A stretch of 64,000 nucleotides of DNA from Oceanospirillaceae bacterium (GCA_024234265.1 JACKOM010000007.1:1-64000); one strand, 5' to 3'; shown: positions 16,679 to 26,019, numbered from the stretch's first letter. Numbers and translations are program-made. Notes: generated by a model not told the origin, from the sequence alone.

Positions 16679-17320
16679 ATGCGCGTGGGTACTATCCGTA
16701 CAATTATTAATACTGCATTTCTCCACGAGTCCAAAACTCAGTGCCTTAACCGTCACTTATTAAAGCAGCTCACCAGTCTGCCCAGTTTTATCCGCCTGGC
16801 CCCTGAAGAAGGTATTACCACGTTAAACGGATTTATCCGTGAATATATTGCACAGGTACCGGACTTTCTTGAGGCATTAAAAAATGCCGCAGAAAAAGCC
16901 GGCATTGAAAATCATGTTTTTCCATTTCTGAAAATTGCCGAAGAATATTTCACCCTGCCACCGAATTTACCGAGTGAACATATCGGCCTGATGGCACTCA
17001 TGGATGAGGCTTATTTAGCACACCGTTTATTTGAAGAAGTAAACGACCGTTATATCAGCCGGGTGGGCATGCCCTTAATTCCGCTGGATATGACATTAGC
17101 CAATGTGATAGTGCATCAATTAATTGGTGAGCATCTGGCTAATCAACTGGATGAAGCCGTGCATCAGGCTGTGGAGCAATTAATGCCCCGTGAGCAGGCC
17201 TATGAATCGGATGATTTTCACCAGTTTGTGCAGGACACCCGGGGTAATACCCAACCGATTTTTCAGGAATGGCCTTGTTTGTCAAAGAAGATGGGCATTG
17301 AGTTTGCCTTCGCCGGTTAA
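16679..17320 (+). CDS. Conserved hypothetical protein, helical, 213 residues
   Basis: I do not recognise a named family. The start is secure: GGAGGA lies 6 bases before ATG 16679. The protein is cytoplasmic, acidic and mainly helical, without signal or membrane segment. Distinct segments are IRTIINTAFLHESKTQCLNRHLLKQL, LNGFIREYIAQVPDFLEAL, LMDEAYLAHRLFEEVNDRY and PLDMTLANVIVHQLIGE. His and Glu are frequent but no clear metal motif appears. It stands alone after a long leader and ends at a hairpin terminator (17353-17374). Confidence 0.75.
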   Translation: MRVGTIRTIINTAFLHESKTQCLNRHLLKQLTSLPSFIRLAPEEGITTLNGFIREYIAQVPDFLEALKNAAEKAGIENHVFPFLKIAEEYFTLPPNLPSEHIGLMALMDEAYLAHRLFEEVNDRYISRVGMPLIPLDMTLANVIVHQLIGEHLANQLDEAVHQAVEQLMPREQAYESDDFHQFVQDTRGNTQPIFQEWPCLSKKMGIEFAFAG

Positions 17321-17352
17321 CTCAATCCAAGCCTGCGTTTTTCACCACGCCT

Positions 17353-17374
17353 AAGCCCCGTAAGGGGCTTTTTT
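17353..17374 (+). terminator. Terminator of the 16679 gene
   Basis: The stem AAGCCCC/GGGGCTT (17353-17359 with 17364-17370, loop GTAA) runs into six T. Confidence 0.88.
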
Positions 17375-17397
17375 CTTTCCCTAACAGGGCGTGTATT

Positions 17398-17537
17398 GAG
17401 GCTATGTAAAAACGTTAGCGAGGCAGTCAGAACAAGGCAAAAACGAGCGAAAAAGCGCAGTTTATAGGTCATAAATGAGCATTTTGAGTTCGTTTTTAAC
17501 GAAGTTATGACAACACAGATAGTTTTTACACAGCCTC
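17398..17537. mobile_element. MITE-like element with 16-bp terminal inverted repeats
   Basis: The ends are GAGGCTATGTAAAAAC (17398-17413) and, inverted, GTTTTTACACAGCCTC (17522-17537), matching at 15 of 16 positions. The 140-bp body has no coding capacity and contains AACGAGCGAAAAAGCGCAG and a TTTATAGGTCATAAA dyad. Flanks read GTATT and TTATT, compatible with a short target duplication but not proof. It sits between a terminator and the acyltransferase gene, so it may supply promoter sequence. Confidence 0.65.
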
Positions 17538-17612
17538 TTATTGTGCGGTTATTCCATGCAGAATCTGTTATCGTGGCGCCCTGCCCGACGAGAGAACGGA
17601 ATCCCGCGTTGT

Positions 17613-18704
17613 ATGAAGCACCAGCCTGAATACCAAATCAAAGTTCTGCAAAGTCTTGCTGATATTGCCCCCTATGCCGGGCGCTGGAATCAACTCTGCG
17701 CGGGCCTGCCCCATCAGAATCCCCTGATGAGCCACACCTGGCTCAGCACCTATTTCGAATATTGCACAGATGATTTTTTACACTGGTCTGTGATTTGTGC
17801 ATTTCAGGGGGATGAGCTGGTTGGCATATTGCCGGTTATTCTGGTCAATAGCCGCAGATACGGCCTGAATTTCCAGGAAATTTCCCTGCCCTATAATTCT
17901 GAAACCATGTCGGTGGATATGGTCATCGCACCACAACACGGGCAAGCCTTATATGATGTTTTATATAAAGCCGCTTTCCGCCAATATCCCAAAGCCCGTT
18001 ACCTGCATTTACGCCGTATAGATGGTTTATCAAACAGCCTGCAACAAATTCCCGGCAAGTTACACGTGCAGGAATTTATTGAAAATGGCGCGGGCATGGC
18101 AAATGACAGCGATTTTGCCAGCCGCAAATCAGCCCTGCCGAAGAACTTTAAATCGAATTTAAATAAAGCGCGCAACAAGCTTGAGCGTGAAGGCCCCTGC
18201 ACATTTGTGATGGACAATACTGCAGACCCGCTGCAACAAATGCAGATCGTGATTGATACCGAGCGCCTGAGCTGGAAAGGGCAAGCGGGCAGCGCCATTG
18301 CCTGCAGTGAAAAAAATGTACGTTTTTATCATGCCTTAGCCCAGCGTCTGGCAGCACAGGGCTGGCTGCGGGTCCATTATCTGCAGGTAAATAATCAGAT
18401 TATCGCCGCAAATATGGGCATTTTATTTGCGGGCAACTTGCTGCTGTGGAAATTAGGTTACGATGAACAACACCGTAAATTATCCCCCGGCGGAATTTTA
18501 ATCGAAGAATTATTGAAAAATGTCGACGGGGATAAAAACGTTAGCCGTGTTGATCTCATGACAAACGAAGACTGGTATACCAACTGGAATATGCAGTGGC
18601 GGCCATTCTACGATTTGTACATCTACACCTGGCATCCACTCTCGTTATATCTGGCCGCCATGCAGAAATTGAAAATCCGCATTAAAAAACTGCTTAAGCG
18701 TTAA
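17613..18704 (+). CDS. CelD/BcsL-type GNAT acyltransferase
   Basis: A 363-residue protein (from ATG 17613) of the FemAB-like GNAT group often called CelD/BcsL, linked to modification of exopolysaccharides or envelope components. The acetyltransferase half (from about residue 150) includes KNFKSNLNKARNKLEREG, TERLSWKGQAGSAI, a lysine-rich acceptor region, VNNQIIAANMGILF and KLGYDEQHRKLSPGGILIEELL. An upstream in-frame ATG at 17556 has no ribosome site and would begin only 18 bp past the MITE. The end overlaps by 11 bp with a second, distinct member of the same family on the other strand. Substrate unknown. Confidence 0.75.
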   Translation: MKHQPEYQIKVLQSLADIAPYAGRWNQLCAGLPHQNPLMSHTWLSTYFEYCTDDFLHWSVICAFQGDELVGILPVILVNSRRYGLNFQEISLPYNSETMSVDMVIAPQHGQALYDVLYKAAFRQYPKARYLHLRRIDGLSNSLQQIPGKLHVQEFIENGAGMANDSDFASRKSALPKNFKSNLNKARNKLEREGPCTFVMDNTADPLQQMQIVIDTERLSWKGQAGSAIACSEKNVRFYHALAQRLAAQGWLRVHYLQVNNQIIAANMGILFAGNLLLWKLGYDEQHRKLSPGGILIEELLKNVDGDKNVSRVDLMTNEDWYTNWNMQWRPFYDLYIYTWHPLSLYLAAMQKLKIRIKKLLKR

Positions 18705-19749
18705 CCCTGAGCAGTTTTTTTAATTTTGGTTTAATACTGCGCCAATTGAAAACCAGGTGTTTTAATACCCAACCCCGCGCATTGGCAGGGTAATGTACCA
18801 GATTATGAAGCTGGGAAATTTGCGGATGCCAACGGTTGATCCAGCCGGGGCGCGTCACAAAATTCACCGTATGCAGGGCATTATCTGCCAAGGCCACTTG
18901 CAGCATCTGCAGTACCAATAAGTTACCCGGTGCATATTCGGCATAATCATTGTGATAACTGATTTTATGCATGAATAATGTAGGGCCGCAGATAAAACCT
19001 ACTGCGCCTGCAATAAGAGTTTCACCCGCATATAAACAGGCTACGCGCATATTTCCTGGCAAACCCTTCAGGCTTAAATCACGGTAAAAGTTTTCGGTGG
19101 CAGCATTATTTAAAATCGCCACACCGTCCTCACCCTTCCAGGATTTCAATTCCAACTGCGCAAATGCATCAAGAGCTTTGCTCAAGTCGTGCCCATCAAA
19201 AACAAAGCGCAATTCCTGTCCGGCTTCTTTTAATCTGTTGCCAAGTCGCTGCACATTACGCAGATGTTTTTTTGAGACGATTTCATTGATATTGCTGCCG
19301 GCAGTATTAAACCAGGCCACATCACCTGCATCTTCACTGGCAACCTGTTCAGTCTGAATATGCCGCAATACAAAACGGGACCAGCCACTGAAACGCACCT
19401 TTAACAGTTGCAGCAGAGCGTTACAAACTTCACCCCCCTCCTGCAGCAGCGCTGGCACTTGCATGAGATTCACATGGGAATGGAAGGGGAAGCCAATTTC
19501 CCACCAGGCGATAAAAAATTTCTGACATCGGTATTTCACCACAGGAAAAATAAACTCGGCTGTATCATCCACATACAAAGCGGCAAACACGTAATCATTT
19601 TCTGTAAAAAAGTTATCCAGCAAAGGGCTGATAAATCCATAATGATTCGCCGCCGGGTAGTCATTCAGTTTTGCCTGAATACTGGCAAAAAAAGCTTCTG
19701 TAGCGGTTTTTTCGTGTTTCTCAAACAATTGCCAGCGGTAACTTTGCAT
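18694..19749 (-). CDS. Second CelD/BcsL-type GNAT acyltransferase
   Basis: A 351-residue protein of the same group as its convergent neighbour but clearly diverged. Key segments are ISPLLDNFFTENDYVFAAL, SKKHLRNVQRLGNRLKEAG, ELKSWKGEDGVAILNN, LYAGETLIAGAVGFICG and KISYHNDYAEYAPGNLLVLQML. The shared SWKG and YxxxxxxxxPGxLL patterns mark the domain. It starts at ATG 19749 with a weak ribosome site, and an AT-rich gene-free kilobase lies upstream. Together with the glycosyltransferase and deacetylase beyond, it suggests a surface-glycan modification region. Confidence 0.75.
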   Translation of the reverse strand: MQSYRWQLFEKHEKTATEAFFASIQAKLNDYPAANHYGFISPLLDNFFTENDYVFAALYVDDTAEFIFPVVKYRCQKFFIAWWEIGFPFHSHVNLMQVPALLQEGGEVCNALLQLLKVRFSGWSRFVLRHIQTEQVASEDAGDVAWFNTAGSNINEIVSKKHLRNVQRLGNRLKEAGQELRFVFDGHDLSKALDAFAQLELKSWKGEDGVAILNNAATENFYRDLSLKGLPGNMRVACLYAGETLIAGAVGFICGPTLFMHKISYHNDYAEYAPGNLLVLQMLQVALADNALHTVNFVTRPGWINRWHPQISQLHNLVHYPANARGWVLKHLVFNWRSIKPKLKKLLRVNA

Positions 19750-20785
19750 ATCAGATTTTTCTTTGTCCGCTCATCAACCGGTAGACGCGTAGAACTCGCC
19801 AAGCAGCAGTTCTCACTGGGTAATGTTATAAATTGAGTATTAAAAGCGCCTCTACCATAAATAATAGCTGCTTCAAAAAGTATTCAAGGGAAAATGGAAC
19901 GATCCAAGAAATACATACTACCAATACACCAATACAAGTTCAGGAATCTTGCTCAGCGACTAAAAAATACTTGTTAAGCAGATAAAAGAGCCAATTAAAT
20001 CTCGATAAACAGTCTGAACCTTTAAAGCAAAAGCACCCTATGGCCTACCTCTATTATTCAGCCAGTGAATGGTAATTGAACATAACTCAAGCAAAATTGA
20101 CAATCGGTATAATAAGCCCGTACATAGTATGGGTATCATAATATCGCACACAAATATAACTGAAAAGCAAATAACACATTCATTACCATCGAAGCGATCT
20201 AACACAAATCGCATCTAAAATCCTGAAAAAATGACCACTCTATATGTGCTGATTGCTTGCTTTATCAATACTATAGAGCACAAATACACCGCCATTTACA
20301 TATTCGCCTATATACTAAAGAGCCAATCATGAATTTTGAGATTTTCATGATTATACTGGCCAAATATCACCTCCTAGTGGATCCAATAACTGAATATTTG
20401 ACGTAAAAAACTACTAAACCTAAGCGAAGTAGTTAAAACTGATGATGAAAAATACTTGGCACAAACCACCTACGTAAACGGTCAAAAATTCCAAATACGC
20501 AAAACACCACGTCAATCACAATCAGCAACACATGCACTTTATCAACCAGCTACTTAGTAGCGTGCTTTTTAGTTGTTTAGTGAAGACAGCAACAGATCAT
20601 AAAATACCCACAACCAACACTAAAGCATTAGCAAGGAATTCATTGGTGTAATAATGGCTAGAATAATGCACATTATCTTGAATTAAATACATGTCCTCGT
20701 ACAATCCCATGCTCGCGTGTTAGCCCAATAAATTTCTTAAGTACACCGCAACAATTAACAGCAAAATGGCTGATGGAACAGACGA
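19750..20785. other. AT-rich gene-free interval before the glycosyltransferase
   Basis: About 1 kb with visibly lower GC than the neighbouring core genes and no frame of useful length or ribosome site on either strand. It contains an ops-like motif at 20557-20570. It looks like foreign DNA or the remnant of lost genes and continues in composition into the glycosyltransferase gene. Confidence 0.6.
20557..20570 (+). promoter_or_regulatory. Possible ops (RfaH pause) element
   Basis: GTAGCGTGCTTTTT matches the core of the ops element (GGCGGTAGCGTGC followed by T-rich sequence) that recruits RfaH to long surface-polysaccharide operons. It is on the coding strand 216 bp before the glycosyltransferase start. 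The leading GGCG is not present (reads CTTA). Confidence 0.35.
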
Positions 20786-21937
20786 ATGCAAAGCAAACAC
20801 CGAATGATCATCATAACGGATACATTTGTAGGGATGCCGGGTGGTAGTGAACGCCATCTATACAACTTCTGCCGAGGCGCCTCCGGCTTGTTCCAAATTG
20901 ACGCTTTTCAGCTTGAGCCAGATGGCAACCCCATGCTAGACGATGGCCAATTCCCCGAACAACCAAATATTCGACTGCACAGCCGACCTATTGGGAAGCT
21001 ATATGGCTTGAGAGGTTTTTTATTATTCAGCGAACTGTTTTTTAAAATTATTTTTAATCGAATCGACATTGTCGTTTCTTATCATGAAAAAGCCGACGTT
21101 TATAATTATCTACTCAAATGCATTTTCCGACGTCGAATTGTCTCAATAAGTAGTCGACGAGATATGGGTTTTAAATTAACTGGGCGCCTCAAAACTATTA
21201 TCCAGCGCATTACTCCAAGCTTTGATGCATTAACTTGCCCATCAGAAAGCATCCGAGATCTTGTGATTAATGAATACAACGCAGATCCACAACGAGTTTT
21301 TGTAATTAAAAATGGCGTCGAACTTGAAAAATATAGCTCTATAACACCACATGAAATTACTGCGCTGAAACAGCAGTTACAAATTCCAACCCATGGTCAA
21401 GTATTGGCTATTATTGGCTGCCTTAAGCCCGTCAAAGGACACAAGTTCTTACTAGAAGGCTTCAGGCAATTCCTTAATAGTAGTGATGCTGATTGGACAT
21501 TAATAATGCTAGGTGAAGGAGAGTTACAAGCTGAACTGCAAGCTCAGGCAGAGGCCGCAGGCATTGCAAACCGGGTAATTTTTCCTGGTTATCAATATAA
21601 TGTACATCAATGGCTGCAGGTGACAGACGTAGTAATTAGCGCATCTCTATCAGAAGGACTTTCCAATGCATTAATTGAAGCCTGCGCTGCTGGCTGCCCA
21701 GTTATTGCTACCCGCGTGGGTGGAAATCCAGAAATTGTTATTGATGGATATAATGGCCTGCTGGTCTCCCCAGAAAATCCACAAGATATTTGCGCAGCAT
21801 TACTGACTCTGAATCAGGATACTATTATAAGAATGGGGCAGAAAGCGAGGGAGATGGCAAATCACGAGTACTCCAATACTGCAATGGTTAATAACCTAGA
21901 GTCCTTTTACAGAAAACAATTAAATATGCATCAATGA
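20786..21937 (+). CDS. Glycosyltransferase family 4 protein
   Basis: A 383-residue GT-B glycosyltransferase using a nucleotide or lipid-linked sugar donor. The N-terminal acceptor domain starts DTFVGMPGGSERHLYNF; the C-terminal donor domain has VLAIIGCLKPVKGHKFLLEGF, LGEGELQAEL and the E-x7-E signature in SEGLSNALIEACAAGCPVI, then ATRVGGNPEIV. No membrane segment. Start ATG 20786 with a weak ribosome site. It overlaps the deacetylase by 4 bp. Codon and base use are AT-shifted against the flanking core genes, suggesting transfer. Acceptor unknown. Confidence 0.88.
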   Translation: MQSKHRMIIITDTFVGMPGGSERHLYNFCRGASGLFQIDAFQLEPDGNPMLDDGQFPEQPNIRLHSRPIGKLYGLRGFLLFSELFFKIIFNRIDIVVSYHEKADVYNYLLKCIFRRRIVSISSRRDMGFKLTGRLKTIIQRITPSFDALTCPSESIRDLVINEYNADPQRVFVIKNGVELEKYSSITPHEITALKQQLQIPTHGQVLAIIGCLKPVKGHKFLLEGFRQFLNSSDADWTLIMLGEGELQAELQAQAEAAGIANRVIFPGYQYNVHQWLQVTDVVISASLSEGLSNALIEACAAGCPVIATRVGGNPEIVIDGYNGLLVSPENPQDICAALLTLNQDTIIRMGQKAREMANHEYSNTAMVNNLESFYRKQLNMHQ

Positions 21938-22947
21938 CAATGAAGTCGCTTATGTTCTCAAAATTTAAACGTTGGATAAGATTTTCCCTCGCTCTCTTAT
22001 TTCATTATTCGGGCTTTAATTATTGCTACCTAAAAATTAGCAAAAGGCATTACATCCTTATGCTGCACCGAATTTCTGAAGAAACAGACATACTAAATAT
22101 ATCTCTAAGCTTACCTTATTTGGAAAAAGCTCTTCAGTGGTGTACGGACCTGGGGGATATTGCAGATATGGATAACATGCTTGATGCCCAAGCAGCCCGA
22201 CTGCGTTTTGGCTTTACTTTTGACGATGGTTACGCCAACGTCGGAGAAATTTTAAACTTACCTCGATCAGCACCTATGACAGTGTATTTGGCCACAGGTT
22301 TTATCGACATCAAACGCCGCTTCTGGGCAACCTCGATTGAGTCCCTGCTACTTGATGCCAGGGTCACCGCCCTGAATTTAAGTGACCTGGGTCTGGGTGA
22401 GTTTGTATTAAGCGATAAGGTGTCGCGCCGTCATGCCATCACCAATCTGAACTGCCTGTTAAAGCGCATGCCCCCCAATAAAATCGATGAAATTATGCAG
22501 AGCATTTACGAGCGCCTGGATATTGAAAGCGATGACAGCAACCAATTCCTGAGCTGGGCGCAGGTTAAAGCCCTGCGGGCCAGCGGTGTAACCATTGGTT
22601 CCCACACCCATAACCATGCCATTACATCCATGGTGAGTGAGGCAGAGTTTATTGATGAAATCGCCCTCAGCAATCAAACCATTATCAGCCAGCTCGGTGA
22701 AAAACCCCTGCACTTTGCTTATCCCAACGGGCAAAAACAGGATATTGCACCTTTCTGTGAAAAGGTATTAGTCGACGCCGGTTACCGCAGCGCCGTCACC
22801 ACCATCGAAGGTGATAACCGTATTGGTGACAACCCCTTTATGCTGCGCCGTTATAATTTATCCACGGAACGTATGCAGACCCCCTGGGGCACACCCTCAC
22901 GGGCTATGTTCACCACCTTGCTGAGCAATCCGCTGCGGATGCATTAA
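21934..22947 (+). CDS. Polysaccharide deacetylase-family protein (NodB-like)
   Basis: A 337-residue protein with the carbohydrate esterase 4 motifs: RFGFTFDDGYANV (catalytic and metal Asp pair), IGSHTHNHA (zinc His pair) and HFAYPNGQ. The N-terminal KRWIRFSLALLFHYSGF is hydrophobic and may be a membrane anchor. It probably removes acetyl groups from an envelope sugar or intermediate made with the GT4 enzyme. Base composition changes inside the gene: roughly the first 350 bp are AT-rich like the upstream gene, while from about 22300 the codons look like the core genome. This suggests a recombination joint. Confidence 0.85.
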   Translation: MTMKSLMFSKFKRWIRFSLALLFHYSGFNYCYLKISKRHYILMLHRISEETDILNISLSLPYLEKALQWCTDLGDIADMDNMLDAQAARLRFGFTFDDGYANVGEILNLPRSAPMTVYLATGFIDIKRRFWATSIESLLLDARVTALNLSDLGLGEFVLSDKVSRRHAITNLNCLLKRMPPNKIDEIMQSIYERLDIESDDSNQFLSWAQVKALRASGVTIGSHTHNHAITSMVSEAEFIDEIALSNQTIISQLGEKPLHFAYPNGQKQDIAPFCEKVLVDAGYRSAVTTIEGDNRIGDNPFMLRRYNLSTERMQTPWGTPSRAMFTTLLSNPLRMH

Positions 22948-22950
22948 TAA

Positions 22951-22980
22951 AAAACGGGAGCATCTGCTCCCGTTTTTTAT
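22951..22980. terminator. Bidirectional terminator
   Basis: The stem AAAACGGGAGCA/TGCTCCCGTTTT (22951-22976, two-base tip) continues into TTAT. It ends the glycosyltransferase-deacetylase transcript and can serve yheV on the other strand. Confidence 0.9.
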
Positions 22981-22988
22981 TGGTTTAT

Positions 22989-23255
22989 TTAATGCTTGGT
23001 CGGCGAATCAAATATCTTCAGTACCTGTTCACCTTCTTCCTGCACCACTTTGCCATCCTGCGGGGTTACGCGGGTGACAATATCATCTGTGCCGGTTTCC
23101 GCCACGGGCGGGTTTTCTTCCAGCACATCGCGGTAACCGCAGGCCACACACTCACGTACATGTTTTTCGTCTTCACGGAACATGACGATTTTGTCCATCT
23201 GGCTGCACTTTGGGCACACGGCCCCGGCGATAAAACGTTTTACAATCTTTTGCAT
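22989..23255 (-). CDS. yheV: YheV-family zinc-ribbon protein
   Basis: An 88-residue protein with two Cys pairs, AVCPKCSQMDK and RECVACGYRD, forming a zinc ribbon, and an acidic tail. It belongs to the YheV/DUF2387 family by motif and position directly after prlC, as in Pseudomonas and E. coli. No function is established. Nine bases separate it from prlC, so the two share one transcript. Confidence 0.85.
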   Translation of the reverse strand: MQKIVKRFIAGAVCPKCSQMDKIVMFREDEKHVRECVACGYRDVLEENPPVAETGTDDIVTRVTPQDGKVVQEEGEQVLKIFDSPTKH

Positions 23256-23264
23256 AATGAACCC

Positions 23265-25301
23265 TTATTGTCCGCTGATACCACTGTGACGCAATAGGGC
23301 ATCCACCTGCGGATCACGCCCGCGGAAATCACGGAATAATTCCGCGGCATCCGCTTCACCACCGCGGCTGAGGATTTTATTTAAGAAATCAGCGCCGGTT
23401 TGCGCATTAAAAATACCGTCTTCTTCAAAACGGCTGAACGCATCGGCGGACAATACTTCCGCCCATTTGTAGCTGTAATAACCCGCCGCATAACCGCCTG
23501 CAAAAATATGGCTGAAGCTGTGCTGGAAGCGGTTAAAGGCAGGTGGCACAAATACCGCCACTTCGGCGCGCACCTGATTTAATACCTCCTGTACCGGCAC
23601 AGGGGCTTTGGCGTCATAACGGTAATGCAATAAAAAGTCGAACAGAGAAAATTCCAGCTGGCGTTGGGTCATCATTGCCGACTGGAAGTTTTTCGCGGCG
23701 AGTAATTTATCCAATAAATCCTTAGGCAGGGGCTCACCGCTTTCATAATGGCCGGAAATAAATGCCAGTGCTTCAGGCTCATAACACCAGTTTTCCATAA
23801 ACTGGCTGGGTAATTCGACCGCATCCCACGCCACACCGTTAATGCCACTCACCGCCGCCACACTCACGCGGGTCAGCATATGATGCAGGCCATGGCCAAA
23901 TTCGTGGAATAAGGTGGTCAGCTCGTCGTGGGTTAACAGGGCAGGTTTATCACCCACAGGTGGGGTGAAGTTACACACTAAATAGGCCACGGGTAATTGG
24001 ATGCTGCCATCACTTAACTGGCGGCGCACCCGGCAATCATCCATCCAGGCACCACCACGTTTTTTATTACGCGCATATAAATCAAAATAAAAACGCGCGA
24101 TTTTTTCGCCGTTGCGAAAAATGGCAAAGAGTTTAACGTCCGGGTGATATAACTCGGCGTTGCTCTCCTCCTGAATATCGATACTGAACAGGCGTTTCGC
24201 CACTTCAAATAAACCGGGTAATACTTTTGTTACCGGCAGGTAAGGGCGGATAGCTTCCTGGTCCACGTCGTATTTCGCTTGTTTGAGTTTTTCGCTGTAG
24301 AAACTCACATCCCAGCTTTCGAGTTTTGCCGGGCCGTCCTGGCTTTTGGCAAAGGCGATTAATTCCGCCACTTCCTGTTCGGCCTGGGGTTTGGCTTTGG
24401 CACTTAAATCCCGCAGGAAGGCGATAACCTGCTCAGGGTTTTCCGCCATTTTGGTAGCAAGGGATAAATGGGCGTAACTGCTGAAACCTAATAAATGGGC
24501 AAGCTCGTGGCGCAGGGCGAGAATTTCATCCATCAGGGCGCTGTTATCAAATTTACCGGCATTGCTTAATTCCGAGGCACGGGTGCAATAGGCGGTGTAC
24601 AGCTCTTCGCGCAGGGCACGGTTTTCACAGTAGGTTAAAACCGGCATGTAACTCGGGAAATCCAGGGTAATTAAATAACCCTGCTGATCTTTGGCTTTGG
24701 CCATCTGCGCAAACATATCCAGCGCGCTTTGCGGCACACCCGCCAGCTCGCTCACATCGGTAATTATTTTTTCAAAGGCGTTGGTGGAGTCGAGCACGTT
24801 TTCAGAGAATTTACTGGTTAATTCACTGAGGCGTTTTTTAATTTCACCGTAACGCTGTTTTTTATCATCACTTAATGCCACACCGGCCAACGTAAAATCA
24901 CGCAGGGCATTTTGAATACTTTTTTGCTGGGCAATGCTGAGGCTGGCAAATTCGGCGCTGTCGGCAATTTTCTGGTAGGCCTGACAAAGGGCCTGATTCT
25001 GGCCGAGCTGGGTGCCGTAGGCCGATAATTTGGGCAGGCAAGCATTATAGGCCTGACGTAATTCATCGCTGTTAAGCACACTGTTGAGGTGCCCCACGGG
25101 TGACCATGCCTGATTCAGGGCATCGTCGAGTTCTGTCATGGGTTCCACCAGATTTTGCCAGGTAGGCTCGGCCTGTTTGACCAGTTCTGCGATGCGCGCC
25201 AGGTTTTGTTCCAGCATCTGGCTGATGGCCGGCTCGACCATTTCCGCTTTAATGGCTTTAAAAGGGGGCAACACGTGACGCTGTAAAAGAGGATTTGACA
25301 T
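23265..25301 (-). CDS. prlC: Oligopeptidase A (M3 metallopeptidase)
   Basis: A cytoplasmic zinc peptidase degrading signal peptides and other oligopeptides. The active site HEFGH is in TTLFHEFGHGLHHML, with the third ligand Glu in AVELPSQFMENW. The start at ATG 25301 (MSNPLLQRHVLPPF) gives 678 residues, matching the 680 of E. coli; an upstream in-frame codon at 25361 would add 20 residues and run into the divergent gene. Upstream of yheV in one operon. Confidence 0.95.
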   Translation of the reverse strand: MSNPLLQRHVLPPFKAIKAEMVEPAISQMLEQNLARIAELVKQAEPTWQNLVEPMTELDDALNQAWSPVGHLNSVLNSDELRQAYNACLPKLSAYGTQLGQNQALCQAYQKIADSAEFASLSIAQQKSIQNALRDFTLAGVALSDDKKQRYGEIKKRLSELTSKFSENVLDSTNAFEKIITDVSELAGVPQSALDMFAQMAKAKDQQGYLITLDFPSYMPVLTYCENRALREELYTAYCTRASELSNAGKFDNSALMDEILALRHELAHLLGFSSYAHLSLATKMAENPEQVIAFLRDLSAKAKPQAEQEVAELIAFAKSQDGPAKLESWDVSFYSEKLKQAKYDVDQEAIRPYLPVTKVLPGLFEVAKRLFSIDIQEESNAELYHPDVKLFAIFRNGEKIARFYFDLYARNKKRGGAWMDDCRVRRQLSDGSIQLPVAYLVCNFTPPVGDKPALLTHDELTTLFHEFGHGLHHMLTRVSVAAVSGINGVAWDAVELPSQFMENWCYEPEALAFISGHYESGEPLPKDLLDKLLAAKNFQSAMMTQRQLEFSLFDFLLHYRYDAKAPVPVQEVLNQVRAEVAVFVPPAFNRFQHSFSHIFAGGYAAGYYSYKWAEVLSADAFSRFEEDGIFNAQTGADFLNKILSRGGEADAAELFRDFRGRDPQVDALLRHSGISGQ

Positions 25302-25359
25302 AAAAGATCGACTCGGCAAAGGTGTTTGCAACTTCCGCACAGGATAACGAATTTCCGCC

Positions 25360-25911
25360 ATGAAACCTATTCGCAGCTACCAGGGTAAAAGCCCGTTACT
25401 CGGCCCACGCACCTTTGTGGATATCAGCGCTGTTGTGATCGGCGATGTTGAAATGGGTGCCGATTGCTCAGTGTGGCCCCAGGCGGTAATCCGCGGGGAT
25501 ATGCATAAAATCCGCCTCGGCGAGCGCTGCTCAGTACAGGACGGGGCCATTTTGCATATTACCCACGCCAGTGATTACAACCCAGGCGGTTACCCGCTCA
25601 TCATCGGCAGCGATGTCACCATTGGCCACCAGGCCATGTTGCATGGTTGCACCATAGGCAATGAAGTATTGATCGGCATGCAGGCCATGGTGATGGATGG
25701 TGCCGTAGTGCAGGACCGCGTAGTTATAGGTGCGGGCAGTTTAGTGCCACCTGGTAAGGTGCTGGAAAGTGGTTATTTATATGTGGGGCGCCCTGCCAAA
25801 GCGGCCCGCGCCCTGAGCGAAAAAGAGCTGGCCTATTTTAAATACACAGCGGCCAATTATGCGCGCCTCAAGGATATCCACAGCGCCGAGGGTTATTCAG
25901 AGATTTCCTAG
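25360..25911 (+). CDS. Gamma-class carbonic anhydrase-family protein (YrdA-like)
   Basis: A 183-residue left-handed beta-helix protein. Hexapeptide repeats run from about residue 18 to 140, with zinc His at the expected places: ILHITHASDYN, TIGHQAMLHGC. The Arg-Asp segment VIRGDMHKIRLG is typical. The gene is divergent from prlC, as its homologue is in Pseudomonas. Carbonic anhydrase activity is not proven for most bacterial YrdA proteins, so I keep the family name. Downstream hairpin CTGGCGC/GCGCCAG (25924-25940) lacks a T tract. Confidence 0.9.
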   Translation: MKPIRSYQGKSPLLGPRTFVDISAVVIGDVEMGADCSVWPQAVIRGDMHKIRLGERCSVQDGAILHITHASDYNPGGYPLIIGSDVTIGHQAMLHGCTIGNEVLIGMQAMVMDGAVVQDRVVIGAGSLVPPGKVLESGYLYVGRPAKAARALSEKELAYFKYTAANYARLKDIHSAEGYSEIS

Positions 25912-26019
25912 CTTTAAATTTTGCTGGCGCAACGCGCCAGACGACGGTCCGTTTAAACTATTGCCCGCTGACCATACGGGCCTTAAAGTGGGCGCACTTT
26001 TTTGTGGATGGATACGCCC

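Noticed and set aside
25924..25940. Perfect hairpin after the carbonic anhydrase-family gene as terminator
   Set aside because: There is no T tract next to it; kept only as a remark in the gene entry.
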